A stretch of 64,000 nt of DNA from Nissolia schottii. Its lineage: Eukaryota; Streptophyta; Magnoliopsida; Fabales; Fabaceae. Below, in pieces: positions 25,524 through 39,099 of the stretch; positions within the stretch are counted from its first letter, which is position 1; the number at the start of each line of letters is the position of its first letter. Made by a program: the position numbers and the translations under genes. Location: positions 325,112-389,111 of the forward strand of contig QANU01025285.1 of the NCBI GenBank assembly GCA_003254905.1, read 5' to 3'. The notes beneath the pieces were generated by a model, which was not told where the DNA came from, made no database searches, and saw only the letters and a program-made list of their open reading frames with translations.

Positions 25524-27985
25524 ATGGCCTATTGTGCTTTTTCTCCATTGTTCAAATTGGGTTTGGTGTTTTCTTCTGTGTCATCCCAACAAAAGAGAAA
25601 CCCTTTGCTGCTTCCTTCATCTCACTGCGGCTTTACCTTGAAACTCTGTGATGGGGTCTCAGTTAGGCGATTGAAGTCCCAAAACCTTGCCCTTTTTGCT
25701 GCAAAAGCCTCATCAACCAGAAGAGGGTTTAGGCCAGCGAAATCAGTGGAGCTTGACCAGTTTGTGACCAGTGACGACGAGGAAGACGAAATCGGCGACG
25801 AAATGGGTGATGGGTTCTTTGAGGCAATTGAGGAACTTGAGAGGATGACAAGGGAACCCTCTGATGTTCTTGAAGAGATGAATGACCGTTTGTCTGCAAG
25901 GGAGCTTCAGCTTGTGTTGGTTTACTTTTCGCAAGATGGGAGGGACTCCTGGTGTGCCTTGGAGGTGTTTGATTGGCTGAGGAAGGAGAACAGGGTTGAC
26001 AAGGAGACCATGGAGCTCATGGTTGCAATCATGTGCGGATGGGTGAGGAAGCTGATCCAGGAGCACCATGGTGTTGGTGACGTGGTTGACCTTCTTGTGG
26101 ACATGGATTGTGTGGGGCTGAGGCCTGGTTTCAGCATGATCGAGAAGGTGATTTCTTTGTATTGGGAGATGGGGAAGAAGGAAGGCGCGGTCTCCTTCGT
26201 GGAAGAGGTTTTGAGGCGCGGGATCCTTTATGCTGCCGAGGATGACCCCGATGGGCATAAGGGAGGGCCAACTGGTTATCTTGCTTGGAAAATGATGGTA
26301 TGCATTTGTTTGACTTTGTTAACCAAGATTAAGGTCTAGTTTCATTACATGTCTTTGGAGAATTAGCCCTTATTCGAATCTGTCTGTCTGGTATATAGTA
26401 GGAACATCTTAGTGGAATATGTTTGTTGTTTGTATCATGTGGTTAATTAGCTCCTTGATTCATGTTTAGTGTTACTTCTTTGGAGAATTAGCTCTTGTTT
26501 CATGTCTGATATCATAGGAAAAGTGGAATTTATTGGTTATCTGATGTTGCTTTGCTTTGAATCAAATTGATGAATGAAATTGTTGCTGGTGGGTTCTCAT
26601 TGTTATGGTTATTCTATTTTGATTCTTGAGTAATTGGGTGCTTCTTTCGAGTAGGGGTGAATGCTCCCCATTCTCCCTTTCCCTCTCTTACCCTCCTTAT
26701 GTCTTATCCAAACATAGAATTGGAGCTTTATTTATCATCAGTGTTTTTTGGAAGTTGCAATAGCTTGTTTTTGGTTGTTCACTTGTTTGTTCATCTGTAT
26801 TTAGTCAATTATACTATTACCTTGATATTGAATTCAAATCTCTTCATATTTGTGGTGAGAGCAGTACTCAGGTAGCCGAACCCACTTAGTAAGACAAAAC
26901 TTAGTTGTTGTATTTGTGGCAAGTGCCTTGTGTGACAACTGACTCTGGTGTTTAGTACCTTGGACTATGATGTGCGCATATGACTGACTGTTCTTTAATC
27001 CATTGGGGCAGGGAGGTTAGGGAATTTCTTTTCTGATTATCAGTTGTAATTAGCCCGGTTTGTTGAGGAACAGTGTTTAGATGACCAAATGTATAGAGCA
27101 TCGTTGTTGAAAGTTTATCACTCTTCCACAGATACTTGATTTCCAGAATATCCTCCTTAGCTTATATTAGAAGGATGACTTACTATATATACGTGTTTTC
27201 TTTTTCAGGTTGAGGGTGACTACAGAGGCGCAGTTAGGTTAGTAATTCGATTTAGGGAATCTGGCTTGAAGCCGGAGGTCTACAGTTACCTTGTTGCAAT
27301 GACTGCTGTGGTTAAAGAGTTGAATGAATTTGCCAAAGCTCTACGGAAGCTGAAAAGTTATGTTAGGGATGGTTCAGTAGCTGAATTAGATCTAGAAGAT
27401 GTTGAACTTGCAGAGAAGTATCAATCGGATCTTCTAGCCGATGGGGTGCGCCTGTCCAATTGGGTGATTCAAGATGGAAGCCCCCCGTCGCTCTATGGAG
27501 TGATCCACGAGAGGCTCCTCGCGATGTATGTCTGTGCTGGCCGCGGAATGGAGGCAGAGAGGCAGCTGTGGGAGATGAAGCTCGCAGGCAAGGAGGCTGA
27601 TGGAGACCTCTACGACATTGTTCTTGCCATTTGTGCCTCGCAGAAGGAGGCCACTGCCACGGGAAGGCTGCTGACCCGGCTGGAGGTTGCAAGCTCGCCA
27701 CAGAAGAAGAAAAGCCTGTCGTGGTTGTTAAGAGGCTACATTAAAGGTGGCCATTTCAACGAGGCGGCGGAGACAGTCATGAAAATGCTCGAATTGGGAC
27801 TCTATCCAGAATATTTGGACCGGGCTGCTGTGCTGCAAGGATTAAGGAAAAGGATCCACCAAAATGGAAATGTAGATACATACCTCAATATATGTAAGTC
27901 ACTCTCTGATGCAAATCTGATAGGACCTTGTCTTGTATATTTGTATATTAGAAAATATAAGCTTTGGGTTGTGAAAATGCTCTAA
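25524..27985 (+). CDS. Plastid-type PPR-like protein (At2g30100-like)
   Basis: Two exons, 25524-26297 and 27209-27985, phase-0 intron of 911 bp (GTATGC...TTTTCAG), 516 residues. ATG 25524 is the first start and is preceded by a GA-rich leader. Residues 1-60 are Ser/Arg-rich with few acids and end in LFAAKASS, consistent with a chloroplast transit peptide (inference). An acidic patch follows (about residues 73-85). The rest is made of paired helices of PPR character, such as the segment GGHFNEAAETVMKMLELGL in exon 2. From memory it resembles Arabidopsis At2g30100, annotated as PPR-containing, but individual repeats are weak. PPR proteins usually bind organellar RNA; no target can be deduced here. 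The final stretch CLVYLYIRKYKLWVVKML reads straight through a possible GTAAGT donor at 27894. Confidence 0.85.
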
Positions 27986-28689
27986 GAAAATGAGCTGATG
28001 CAGGGCCAAATATTCCAACCTTATATTGTTTCTGAGGTATTGTTTGTATACCATGAGCACTGATTTTGTTGGTGCTTTCTTACATGTATAATTTTGTATA
28101 GTCCTAATGTCAAATGGACCAATTCTAGTGGCATAGAAACGGTACAATGAGTATGTAATGTTTAGGACCAAATCTAGTGGGCATAGCAATGGTATAATGA
28201 GAATGTATGTTCAGTATTTTTCCCCGGAATTGAATTACACGTGCATTATTGTTTCATCACGGTGTTATGAGATAATCATCCCTCTGCTCATGAATCGTCA
28301 TGAGTTGAGTTATGGGTTTTTACCGCTGGTGGATCATCTGGATGTATTTTTATAAGCGTTTATTATGTCTAGATTCGTGTCATGATCTTAGACCCAGTCG
28401 ATGGTATAAGCATATAGATGTTATGTGGTGGGACAGTGGGCCCTGCTATAAGAAGCTATTTTGTGTGTGTTTGTTTTCATACAAGAAGCTTTTTCAATCT
28501 TAATAGTTTGAAATTGATGTTAGTTTGGTCTTGAAAAAAAACTTATCATTGATTTACTCATAGTACTTTAATTTTTGGCATTAGTTTACATCACTTTCTT
28601 CAGAGCCTGAACAAATCTGAGATGAACAAAAGGTAGTGAGTGTGCAAGTCTCACTATAAGAGATTCTATGTTGTTCTTCAATATCTCTT

Positions 28690-29740
28690 TGTCTTCAAGT
28701 AGGACAAATCCGAGAAGAAGGACCGGCATGGATGTCTCCGATACAAACATATATCCAGCAGAGGACGTTATGCAATGATCCTAGGGAAGCCAAAAAGTTG
28801 ATACGAAAGGTAGCATATTTTGTTGTCATCTCAAATGAGTTATATAAGAGAAGTTGGGCATAGCCTTTGCTAAAATGTCTAGGACCCAAGGTGGCTCAAC
28901 TCGCGCTATAGGAGGTACACGAAGGAGCTTGTGGAAGCCATGTTGGGGGAAAGACTTTGGCTTTTAAAGTTCTTCGAGCAGGTTTTTATTGGCTTACTAT
29001 TCTCTATTCCATGTTGTACTGTCCGAGAATATGACAATTGTGAGTTCTCCATGGCCCTTTGCAAAATAGGGAATTGATCTTCTCAGCCTATTCACACAAT
29101 CTACCTCCCAAGTGACATATATCATAGTGGCAATTGATTATTTCACAAAATGGTTGGAAGCCGAGGCTGTATTGTCTGTTATAGCAGCAAGGTTGTGAAA
29201 ATTTGTGTGAAGTAATATCATTACTCGGTTTGGGGTTCCAGAATCCATTATAATGGATAATGGCATGTAATTCACCGACAAGAATTTTCAAGAGTTATTA
29301 GTTGGATTAAAAATAAAGTAGTATTTTACCTCGGTAGAGCATTTACAAGCAGATGGTTAGGTCAACTCAGCTAATAAAGTCACCTTCCAAGGATTAAAAA
29401 AAACGCTTAGACAGACTTAAGGAGCGATGGGCAGAAGAGTTACCTCATGTGTTATGGTCTTATAAGATTGTGCCACAATCAACTACTCAAGAGTCTCCAT
29501 TCAAAATATGTTATGGACATGGCGTTATGATTCCACTTGAAGTTGGACAAGATAGTTTGAAAGTCTCTTTTTACAATGAGGTTGAAAATATTCAGAAATT
29601 GAATGAGGAGGCTGAGTTGTTACAAGAATTGTGAGATAGATCGCATCTTAGGGAAGAAATTTTAAAACAAAGGACAACAAAGAGGTATAATGCCAAATTT
29701 TGACCTAGGGACTTCAAACAAGGAGATCTAGTGTTTTGCA
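28690..29740 (+). mobile_element. Decayed Ty3/gypsy retrotransposon, integrase region
   Basis: In order on the plus strand: an integrase zinc-binding region with HEGACGSHVGGKTLAFKVL and a later CDNC (about 28915-29045); WPFAK-GIDLL; IIVAIDYFTKWLEAEAV (about 29110-29170); RFGVPESIIMDNG (29226-29265); LWSYKIVPQSTTQESPFK (about 29452-29505); RYNAKF then PRDFKQGDLVF (about 29680-29735). Several in-frame stops and shifts break it. Upstream reverse transcriptase and LTRs are absent. It starts about 700 bp after the PPR-like gene. Confidence 0.85.
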
Positions 29741-32700
29741 GCGGTCTTATACTGTTGCGGAGAAAACTTATTTCCAATTCTGCTTCCTTGAGACTAATGT
29801 GGCAGTCATGTACTGCTGTGCCGATATGAAGATGTCAACCAGCGTCCAAAACTCTTTCCAACTCCAATTCCAAGTCTGCACAATTATATGGTTACTATAA
29901 ACAATTAACATCCCAAGAAAAGGGTTAAACATATAGGATCCTCAAAACAGTTGATTTTTCAAAAATGGCACAATAAAATCAACAATTTAATAATTCAAGC
30001 ACAAAGAGGACATAGTTCAAATACAATATTCTGCTATATTTATGAGCAAAATTAGTCTGCAATGCTTAATTATGGAAGGCCAAATAAGCATAAATGCCCA
30101 CCTATCAAAAACAAAAAAAATTAAGAAACCAAAACCAGTAAGTCTCCTTCGTGTCTTTTCCAATTTATCTATGAAAGACACTCTAAGTAATACTGCTCAA
30201 CAAGAAGAGATAGCTTCCCCGACGCGGAGAATGCCATTTTACTCAAGAATTCCCTTATGATACTTGCTAGGAATGAAGACTAGATTGAGAAGGGCAACGA
30301 ACTTGAGGAGATTGAGGATAATGATATTATCTTCATAACTCATAATGGTCAAATTACGAGGGATATACTTTAGAGAATCTTTTTTCATCAACAAACAAAG
30401 ATTATCTAAAGTGAGATTCCTCATTTTGGACGGTAAAGTGAGGGATCTCACCATTGGATTAATAAGATCACTCATTTTATCTTCTAAAGTGAGGGATATA
30501 TTTTAAAGAATATTTTTTTCATCAACTATTGAGAGGTGCATTGGCGACTTGGGCCTGAATCAAGGATTCATAGAGGGCAATGGAGGCAATTGGAATGAAG
30601 GATTTGACCCTCACAAGAAGGTGTGTAAAGACCTAGCGAGAAGCCAAGGAAATAGAATTGGTGTTGGTCCAATAGTTTGCGGAGCAAAGCAAAGAACAAT
30701 GGAAACAGAAGTGGACAGCGACCCAAAAAAGTAGTGCCTAAAGGAAGGAATGAAATATGAGATAGACGAGGGTGTCAGCCCTAAAACAACATCTTTAGGC
30801 CCAAAATATGCCAAAGTAGAATTGGTTAGGATTGGAGAAAATTGCTGTCAATCATTCAAAGAAGGAACTTACATTCCATTCCCCGGATTAACAAAGTAAC
30901 TATGCAACTGATACTAATTCATATGAAGAATACAAGAGGTTAAAGACAATTATCTCCCCCCTTAAAGTTTGTTTTTCCGATTGTCATTTTAATTATTGGG
31001 ATATCCCACTATTTCTTTGTTTTGTCCTTTCGGACCCTTAGTATTGCTTCATTGAATTAAAAAACTATTTATCTTTGTAAAAAAAATTATGATGTTATCG
31101 GTTGGGTAAATAAAATTAAAATCAAAACAATGAATATCTAAACAATATGCATCACTGTCAGAAAAGTTACATGAAAGAAAAAACAATATGTATCATGTAG
31201 TATTTTTTTTTGTAAACATAAAAACAAAAACAGTTCTTTTCTTAGAATTAAAAGAAATACTTTAAACTCTGTCCTCTTTCTGCTTTTTTACATAATCAAC
31301 CAAAACATACCCCTAAATTGTGCTTAATAGAAACAATAAGATATATGCATATTTAGTTCTTATTTTTATCTTAGTAGTCTCATAATGTCATATTCCTATC
31401 TTGAAATTTCGAAATTGTGGCAAAAGTGAAGGTCACACCACTTGGAGAATTGACCTAAAGATACTGCACTCTCTGCACACAAAAGACTTTGTGTTCCGTG
31501 CCACAAAAAAATTGTTCTGTCTTTTTTCATCAAATCACACACACACACACACACGAATTAGCAACTATATCTAGATTTGAATAGATTTGAGGAATTGTTT
31601 TCCAAAAGCTACTTGAGTCATTTTCCACAATTTGCTTTCATGTTTTCCTTGTGGGACAGCAATTAGAGGAACAACATGCTTCAGTAGTGTCACATGGTGA
31701 TGGTAGGGATCTTGATAATCTATGTTGTCATTTTGCCCTCTTGTGATGAGTATATATTCCCCCGTTTGCTTTTTTTTTTCTTTATTATATAAATTTAGGT
31801 GAGTTCACAATCAATCATCTCATAAGAGTTAGAGCATTTTTTAAGGAGATATTTAATACATTGCTCTAATGATTACTAGGTAATTTGGGTTACTTATTAA
31901 AAAGATTACCAGATGTTAAATTGTTGGTAATGTTACATTATTATATTTGATATGCACGGGTCATATAACTGAGAATTTGTGTTACCTTATTTGATATATA
32001 AAAAAAATATTACAAGGTAATATACATTATATTTATTATTTATTATTATTGTTATTACTATTATTATTATTATTTTATTATTACTATTTTACTTTCATTA
32101 TTATTTTTATAATAATAATAATTATTATATTTATATTTATTTTTTTATTATTATATTTTATTATTACTGTTTTTATTTTTATTATTACACTGTTGTTGTT
32201 GTTGTTGTTGTTATTATTATTATTATTAGTAGTAGTAGTAGTTAGGATTACATGGATGTGGTATTCAAGATAAACACCTCTCATGGAGGTAATTCATTAA
32301 CCAATTGGAAGACAATGTGGATTACTTGGATAATCTAGATTACCAATAATCATGTCGCATCAAACAAGTCAATGTGGATTATTAAGTAATTTAAAAGTCA
32401 AATTACCGATAATCTAAATAGATTAACTCATACCAAACGACACTTAAGTGTTTTGAGTTATTGTAAAAGTAATTATAAATCACTGATAAGAATTGATCTC
32501 ATATCTTTACGGGATATTAGAGGATATGAATTCGTTGTTTATGACGATCATCTTGTGCCTCGTTTGCTTGTGTGTCCTCTAACCATGTACAACTCCAACT
32601 TGTGTTGATTTGCAAACATTATTCTTTTGAACATACATCATATATAAATCCAATTATGGATAGAATCTCTATGTAGAAGAACCAACATACATCATTCATA

Positions 32701-33981
32701 ATGTTTTTACTTTTATTTTTATTTTTATAAAGGGATAAATAAATTATAATAAGGTGTAGCTAGATCTACTTCCTAACTCTTCAATAATTAGGTTCATGAC
32801 ACTACCCCATCCTTGGCTTATTCATTCAGATTTAGTTATGTTTTTTCTTCTTCTTTTGTTTTTTACCGTTTTTTATTTAGATGTGATCAAGCATATTCAC
32901 GCAAATTCATGAGCTGTGAAGATGTAGTGGACCGTTTTTAATTATTTTTTTCTGTACATAATATTATATTACAAAGAATATAATATAGTTTTATTAAGGC
33001 TTCGGAAGATGTCGTCCCTCAATTATATCTTATACATTTTCCTTCTCAATATAAACATCTAAAAGGTCAAGGATGATTTAGACATTCAACCAATGTAATG
33101 AAAATAATCTCATTACAAGCTAAATTACTTGTGAATGGTGTAAACAAAAAGTATAAATTTCAAAGTTTTTTTTTTCCTCTTTTAATTTTTATTTTTTAAA
33201 AGTGTGGAGAAGGACGGGGAATATTAATTAATTAATTAATGTTCATGCCTGTTTGGTGTTGATAAGACCGCTGAACTTGAAAAAAAAGTAAAAAAATAAT
33301 TGGATTGGTTACGCAACTCACTCCACCTGGTGCACCTTTGCTTGACCTACAATTCCATCTTAACCCATTTCTTTTGGGGTTTAATGAACCCTTAATTAAG
33401 GTAAAGATGGCTAGCTAACAAGAAGAGCAGTCTTAAGGTGCACAATAATTAAAGTGATAAATTATTCTTATCCTATTTTTCAATAATATAATCAAAAGAA
33501 ATAAAGTAAAAAAGAATATTGATTATGGAACCAGTTGACCAAAACCAGCATGCTTATGCCCAAAATTGGAGTGGTTCTTCCTTTCTGATGGATCTGGTAA
33601 GTGTAATGCTTTCTCTCCCTTCCTCTTTTTCTGTGTGAAGCAGGAACAAAAATGGAGTTGCTAGTTCTAGAGAAAAAGAGCTAGTTAGCTACCTTTGATT
33701 CTATATATGTGTGTGTTTGAATCCCATTCTGTTTCATTCTTTAATCGTAAAAAATCACACATTCTCTAAAGCCGGAAATTTCCACTCTCTTTTAGCAAAG
33801 AAAAAAAGTGAAGATGCCATGTTCTGTTTAAGCCATTGGTTCTGCATCATCATTACTTATCCTTAATCTTTATCTTTTCTTCTTTTTCTGCTAGAGCTAG
33901 AAGCTTCAATCTGTTGTGGTTTAAACCATCAATCTCGCACTTTTTACTTGAAGCTGGTGGGTTTTGGAAGCAAAGTACATA
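29741..33981. other. Spacer between the gypsy remnant and the EOL2-like gene
   Basis: No recognised gene. 30540-30900 has better than average coding look in one frame (about 61 codons, then a stop and more open sequence), but no family was recognised. 31820-32460 is rich in GGTAATTT/TTACCAATAAT-like words on both strands and encloses a long TTA-type microsatellite. 33150-34000 is presumably the EOL2-like promoter and 5'UTR. Confidence 0.5.
32028..32240. repeat. Compound ATT/GTT/AGT trinucleotide microsatellite
   Basis: Long TTA/TTAT-type tract followed by pure GTT, ATT and AGT runs (32192-32240). Open frames encoding Ile/Leu or Asn runs on either strand are artefacts of it. Confidence 0.9.
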
Positions 33982-34056
33982 ATGAGCTTCTTGCCTCAGG
34001 TTCACACCCCGAGCTTATGTTTTTTCAAAGTTGAAAACTTTATCAGAAGGTGTTGA
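33982..34056 (+). promoter_or_regulatory. Upstream ORF in the EOL2-like 5' leader
   Basis: ATG 33982 opens a 24-codon frame that ends at TGA 34054-34056, 49 bp before the main ATG at 34106 and in a different frame. A shorter uORF starts at 34017. If transcription begins upstream, these could reduce main-ORF translation. Conservation is unknown. Confidence 0.4.
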
Positions 34057-34105
34057 AAGAAACAACAAAAGTAACATAGAATCACTGAAGAAGAGAAAAG
34101 AAAAA

Positions 34106-37100
34106 ATGGGTGCCTTGAAGATAAGTGAAATTTTCAAGAGCACACAAGTTCATGCCCTCAATGCTTCTTCTTCTTCATCATCATCAGAAACCAATGGTTG
34201 TGGCAGCAGCAGCACTAGCACTAGCAGCAAAGCCACAAAACTCAACAACAGCCTCAACAGACACAGAAACAAGATAGTACCATCTTATTGGTCAAAGCAC
34301 AAATCAAGCAGCAAAAAAACAACCACCTTGGATATTGCAAACCTTAATGTCTCCCTTCACCTCCCTTCCGCTGACACAATCGAACCAACCATAGACCCTT
34401 TTCTCAAACCCATCAACCTCACAGAGGTCTTATCAGAACTCTACCATAGAATAGAGTGTTGCTCATCCTCATCAAAAAAGGCATCTTTGTTCATGGAGCA
34501 GTACTCGCTCTTGCGCGGCCTTGGCGACCAGAAGCTTCTGAGGAGGTGTCTCAGGACAGCACTCATGAACTCAGAGGATGTTCTGTCAAAGGTTGTGCTA
34601 TCTGCTTGGTTGAGGCTTGAGAGGAGGGATGATGAGCTTGTTGGTGTGTCCTCAATGGAGTGTGGTGGTTATGTTCTTGAGTGTCCAAAGAAGAATCTAG
34701 AACATGGTTTTACTAGTAGTAATGATAGGTGCCAGTGTCATCATCATGTGGAGAAAACTCAGAAAAGTAATGAGGAAAGTTTCATTGAGAATGTTGAGGT
34801 AAGTGATGTTGTTTCATTCTATGTTGGGAATGAGGAAATAAGTTGTGCTAGGTGGAGAATTGCATCACTTTCTGAACCATTCAATGCAATGCTCTATGGT
34901 GGATTTGCAGAATCCATGATGAGGAAGATTGAGTTCTCAGGAAATGGGATATCCCCTAAGGGAATGAGGGCATTGGAATTTTACAGCAGGAACAAAAGTT
35001 TGGAACTTTTCTGTCCCATGACTGTTTTGGAGCTCTTATCTTTTGCCAATAGGTTCTGCTGTGAGGAGTTGAAATCTGATTGTGATTCCCATTTGGCTTC
35101 AGTTATTGAGAGTGTTGAGGATGCATTGGTGCTTTTTGAGCATGGGATTGAAGAGAGGGCAGCACTTCTTGTAGGGTCATGCTTGCAAGTGTTGCTTAGG
35201 GAGCTTCCTAATTCTCTTTACAATCCCAAGGTGGTCGAGATCTTCTGCGGTTCAGAGGCAAAGGAAAGGTTGGACATTGTCGGGTGTGCTTCTTTCTTGT
35301 TGTACTATTTCCTGAGCCAGGTGGCCATGGAGGAAAACATGGCATCGAAAACAACATTGATGTTGGTGGAGAGAATGAAGGAGTGTGCCGAAGAAAGGTG
35401 GCAGAAGGCGCTTTCGTTTCACCAATTGGGGTGTGTCTGGCTCGAAAGGAAGGAATACAAAGATGCTCAGCATTGTTTTGAGGCTGCGGCCAAGGCTGGC
35501 CATGTTTACTCTATGGCTGGTGTGGCTAGAACAAAGCACAAGCAGGGCCAGCCATATTCGGCCTACAAGTTAATCAGTTCTCTCATATTCGAGCATAGGC
35601 GAGCCGGGTGGATGTACCAGGAGCGGTCTTTGTACAATCTAGGGAGGGAAAAGAGTCTTGATTTGGATGCTGCAACCAAATTGGACCCCTCGCTTTCGTT
35701 TCCATTTAAGTATAGAGCCCTGACAAAGGTGGAGCAGAAGCAGATCAAGGAAGGAATCATGGAGCTAGATAAGTTCATCGGATTCAAGCTCTCTCCTGAT
35801 TGCCTGGAACTGCGAGCTTGGTTGTATATCGCGCTCAAGGATTATGGCGGTGCAATGAGAGATATTCGAGCATTGTTGACTATAGATCCGAATTACATAA
35901 CTTTAAATGGGAAGATCGAAGGGGAATACTTGCTCCGGCTTCTAAGCCGCGGCGTTCAGCAGAAGAGCCAGGCTGACTGCTGGATGCAACTGTATGATCA
36001 ATGGTCTTCGGTAGACGATGTTGCTTCTTTGGCTGTTATCCATCAGATGCTAGAGAACGAGCCTGGAAAAAGCCTGCTTGAGTTTCGCCAGTCGCTACTC
36101 CTTTTGAGGTAACCTTCTGTGAGAAGTAACCTATAAATAAGTATCTCTTTTCTTTAACTTTGAATACACTTATTGTGTTTATTGCATTTTCTCTTGGATC
36201 CTTAGGACTTGAATTTTGAGTGTTTGGACAAGCATAGCACATTGTCTAATAACCATCTAGAATAGCTCTTTACGGTGTCAATAGAATAGAATTCCTCAAA
36301 CGTACCTAATTCGCAGGTTAAACTGTCAAAAGGCTGCGATGCGCAGTCTGCGGATGGCTAGAAACCACTCTAGCTCAATGCAAGAAAGGTTAATTTATGA
36401 AGGATGGATTCTATACGATACTGGCTATCGCGAAGAGGCTCTTACAAGGGCTGACGGATCCATTACAATTCAGAGATCATTTGAAGCCTTCTTTCTGAAA
36501 GCTTATGTGTTGGCAGATTCAAATCTGGATCCCGAGTCTTCTTCTTATGTCATCCAACTTCTGAAAGAAGCACTTAAATGTCCTTCAGACGGTCTTCGCA
36601 AAGGACAAGTTAGTGATCTTTGATAACATCCCCTATTGCTAATGAAGTCTGTCTTCTGCATTTACTTGATTGTCTTGTGTAATATTTTTGCAGGCATTGA
36701 ATAACTTGGGGAGCATTTATGTGGATTGCGGTAAGCTAGAACTTGCGAAAGAATGCTACAAGAATGCCCTTGCAATTAGGCACACGAGAGCTCATCAAGG
36801 GCTCGCTCGCGTTTATCATCAGAAGAGTCAACGGAAAGCTGCGTACGATGAGATGACAAAGCTTATTGAGAAGGCGGAGAGCAATGCCTCGGCATATGAG
36901 AAGCGATCAGAGTATTGCGACCGCGAGATGGCAAAGGCTGATCTTGATGTTGCTACTCAACTGGATCCTTTAAGGACATATCCATATAGATTCAGGGCAG
37001 CAGGTATACTTCCCTTATCCCTCACTCTCCTATCTTCCATTTGATTTTATTAATTGAGTTATTGAAGACTTAGATTTTAAATAGTATCTGCATTGGAATT

Positions 37101-37650
37101 AAGTAATAAGCTGATTGGTTCTGAATTCCTAAAGGACAGTTATTTTTATATGTTGTCCTTGTTTGGTAGCCCAAAATCTTTCATAAAGTTCAGTTGTAAT
37201 TTTTAGTATTAGGTGACTTTGTATCTAGTGAGTAGGTAAGTAAATAAAATGGGGGGAAATTTTAGTCCCTCCTACCATATTCTAACTTCACTTATTTTGC
37301 TACCAAAGAAAAAATGGAAATTGAAGAGAGCATAATTGATGCAAAGCTACTTAAATTTCAAAAGTTTCACACACCACCACCTTTGAAATCAACCATTTTA
37401 TTTATATCAAGTGCCACTTATATGAGCAGTGATGATGGATGAGCAAAAAGAAACTGAAGCTGTGGAAGAACTCACCAAGGCCATAAATTTCAAGCCTGAC
37501 CTGCAAATGCTTCATCTGCGTGCGGCATTTTATGAGTCGATGGGAGACCTATCATCTGCTCGCCGGGATTGTCAGGCAGCTCTATGCTTAGACCCAAATC
37601 ACGCAGACACGCTTGATCTGTATCAAAGGACTCAGAAACTGAGCTTCTGA
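34106..37650 (+). CDS. EOL2: ETO1-like BTB/TPR protein (EOL2 type)
   Basis: 941 residues from exons 34106-36108, 36317-36608, 36694-37003 and 37430-37650 (phases 2, 0, 1). The ETO1/EOL family forms CUL3 E3-ligase adaptors in the cytosol: BTB binds CUL3 and the C-terminal TPR/coiled-coil part binds type-2 ACC synthases for degradation, limiting ethylene synthesis (known for the family). The start MGALKISEIFKSTQVHAL matches the family N-terminus; the same frame is open further upstream but has no ATG. After a Ser-rich stretch come the family block DPFLKPINLTEVLSELY, a BTB domain at about residues 232-340 (VSDVVSFYVGNEE...), then TPRs to the C-terminus, including LNNLGSIYVDCGKLELAKE in exon 3 and ALCLDPNHADTLDLY at the end. 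The N-terminal wording (LVGVSSMEC, LECPK) is closest to what I recall of Arabidopsis EOL2, rather than ETO1. Length fits the family (about 890-950). Confidence 0.93.
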
Positions 37651-39099
37651 TCTTGAGCTATATATGCATAAAAAGGATACAATGCAGATATCCCAAGTGA
37701 CTGGATTTTTTCCTCAGAAATCCGACACAACTGCCGTCTAAGAACATAGATAAGATTTGACAACATGGATTGTGGAAACAGAACCCAAGAAGCAATACAT
37801 CTTTGGATACTTCACGAAAAAGATGGATAGAAGAGATTGAGTTATTCACATTATCATATATATAGGAGGATGATTCAGAATCAAATGATTTTTCTTTTAA
37901 AACTCCATTGATTTGATATGGAATGGATTCTTGTGAGCCATTTCACAGAATTTGTCTCATATTATTGTCAGATATCCTCTTGTACAGTTCGCAGGGTTAT
38001 AAAGAGATGCATACCTCTTGTTCCCTGTATAATTTAATTTTATATCATTGTTTTTGTCAAAAGATGGAAGAAAGAACAAAGAATAATTTATTCTCAGAAT
38101 TCCTTTCTGGAAGAAGCAAATCAAGATCACAGGACTATTTTAGAAGGAACACCACAGCCATGTGAGTGTTGATAGAATGGCTATCTTCTTAGTTTGTTCT
38201 TGGTGTGCAGTGCTTAGTACTTCAGGTACACTCCAAGATATTCCTGGAAAAAGATTTTGTTTATTTGGATTTCAATGAACAAGCCCCAAAATCAATTCTG
38301 AGGGTCTAAAAATAATTCACTTCTGAATCGGCTAGAATTGATTCTAGATCAGCCCACCAATTTTCCAAACATGCTTGTTTGGCTAGTATTTTATAGGATA
38401 ACATTCTGTCGCAGCCATGGCCCAAAGTTATGTTTCTACTTATGACTAGGAATTACAGTTAGGGGTGGTTTAGTAATTTTATAATTAATTATGAGCTATT
38501 TATGGTTGAGCAGAATGCATTAGGGATTAGGAATTGGGAACACTTGACTAGAATATGGAGAGTTGATACCCTCTTGAAGAGCTACCAATGGAAGAGTCGG
38601 TGACCTCTCGAACTAATCCTTGTTACTATTTCATGTTCGTTATTAATACAATTTCTCTAGCATTATTCAGTATTTCTTATATTATATGGAGCATCCTCAC
38701 ACATTCATTCATTGATATTTTGACCTTGTCTGCATATCACAGAATAGTGGAACTTGTTTCCTTCCCAGTGCAGACAAACAATACCCTAGCCCTTGAAGCT
38801 TCTTTCACACTCAACAAAAAACAAAGTTCCTTTTAGAAAAGAATAAAAGTAGAAGGATATATATTAAGGAAGTATTCTCCATTCCTCAAATATTTACATA
38901 AACCATTCACTGTAGTGAGACGAAGGCTGTCTCTTCTACACACACACCCTGCTACCCTACTTCTGTTAGGTTCAAAATAAGAATCTAAAACATAATCAAT
39001 ACCAAAAAGAAGAAAAAAAAAGAATTGAAAAACCAATGGCATGAAACACTCAGACTAACTGCTCAGATTCTCATCCCAATGTTTTTCTCTTTTTCTTCT
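37651..39099. other. Convergent intergenic region between EOL2-like and receptor pseudokinase
   Basis: 3' flanks of two converging genes. Nothing else recognised. 38240-38350 contains paired AATTGATTCTAG/AATCAATTCTGAG words that suggest a small degraded inverted-repeat element. Confidence 0.5.

Noticed and set aside
30239-30830. Gene-like frames, including a minus-strand Leu-rich stretch considered as an NB-LRR fragment
   Set aside because: No P-loop or regular LRR consensus; too short and interrupted. Left as unassigned spacer.
32049-32284. 74- and 66-codon Leu/Ile- or Asn-rich frames
   Set aside because: Translation of a trinucleotide microsatellite.
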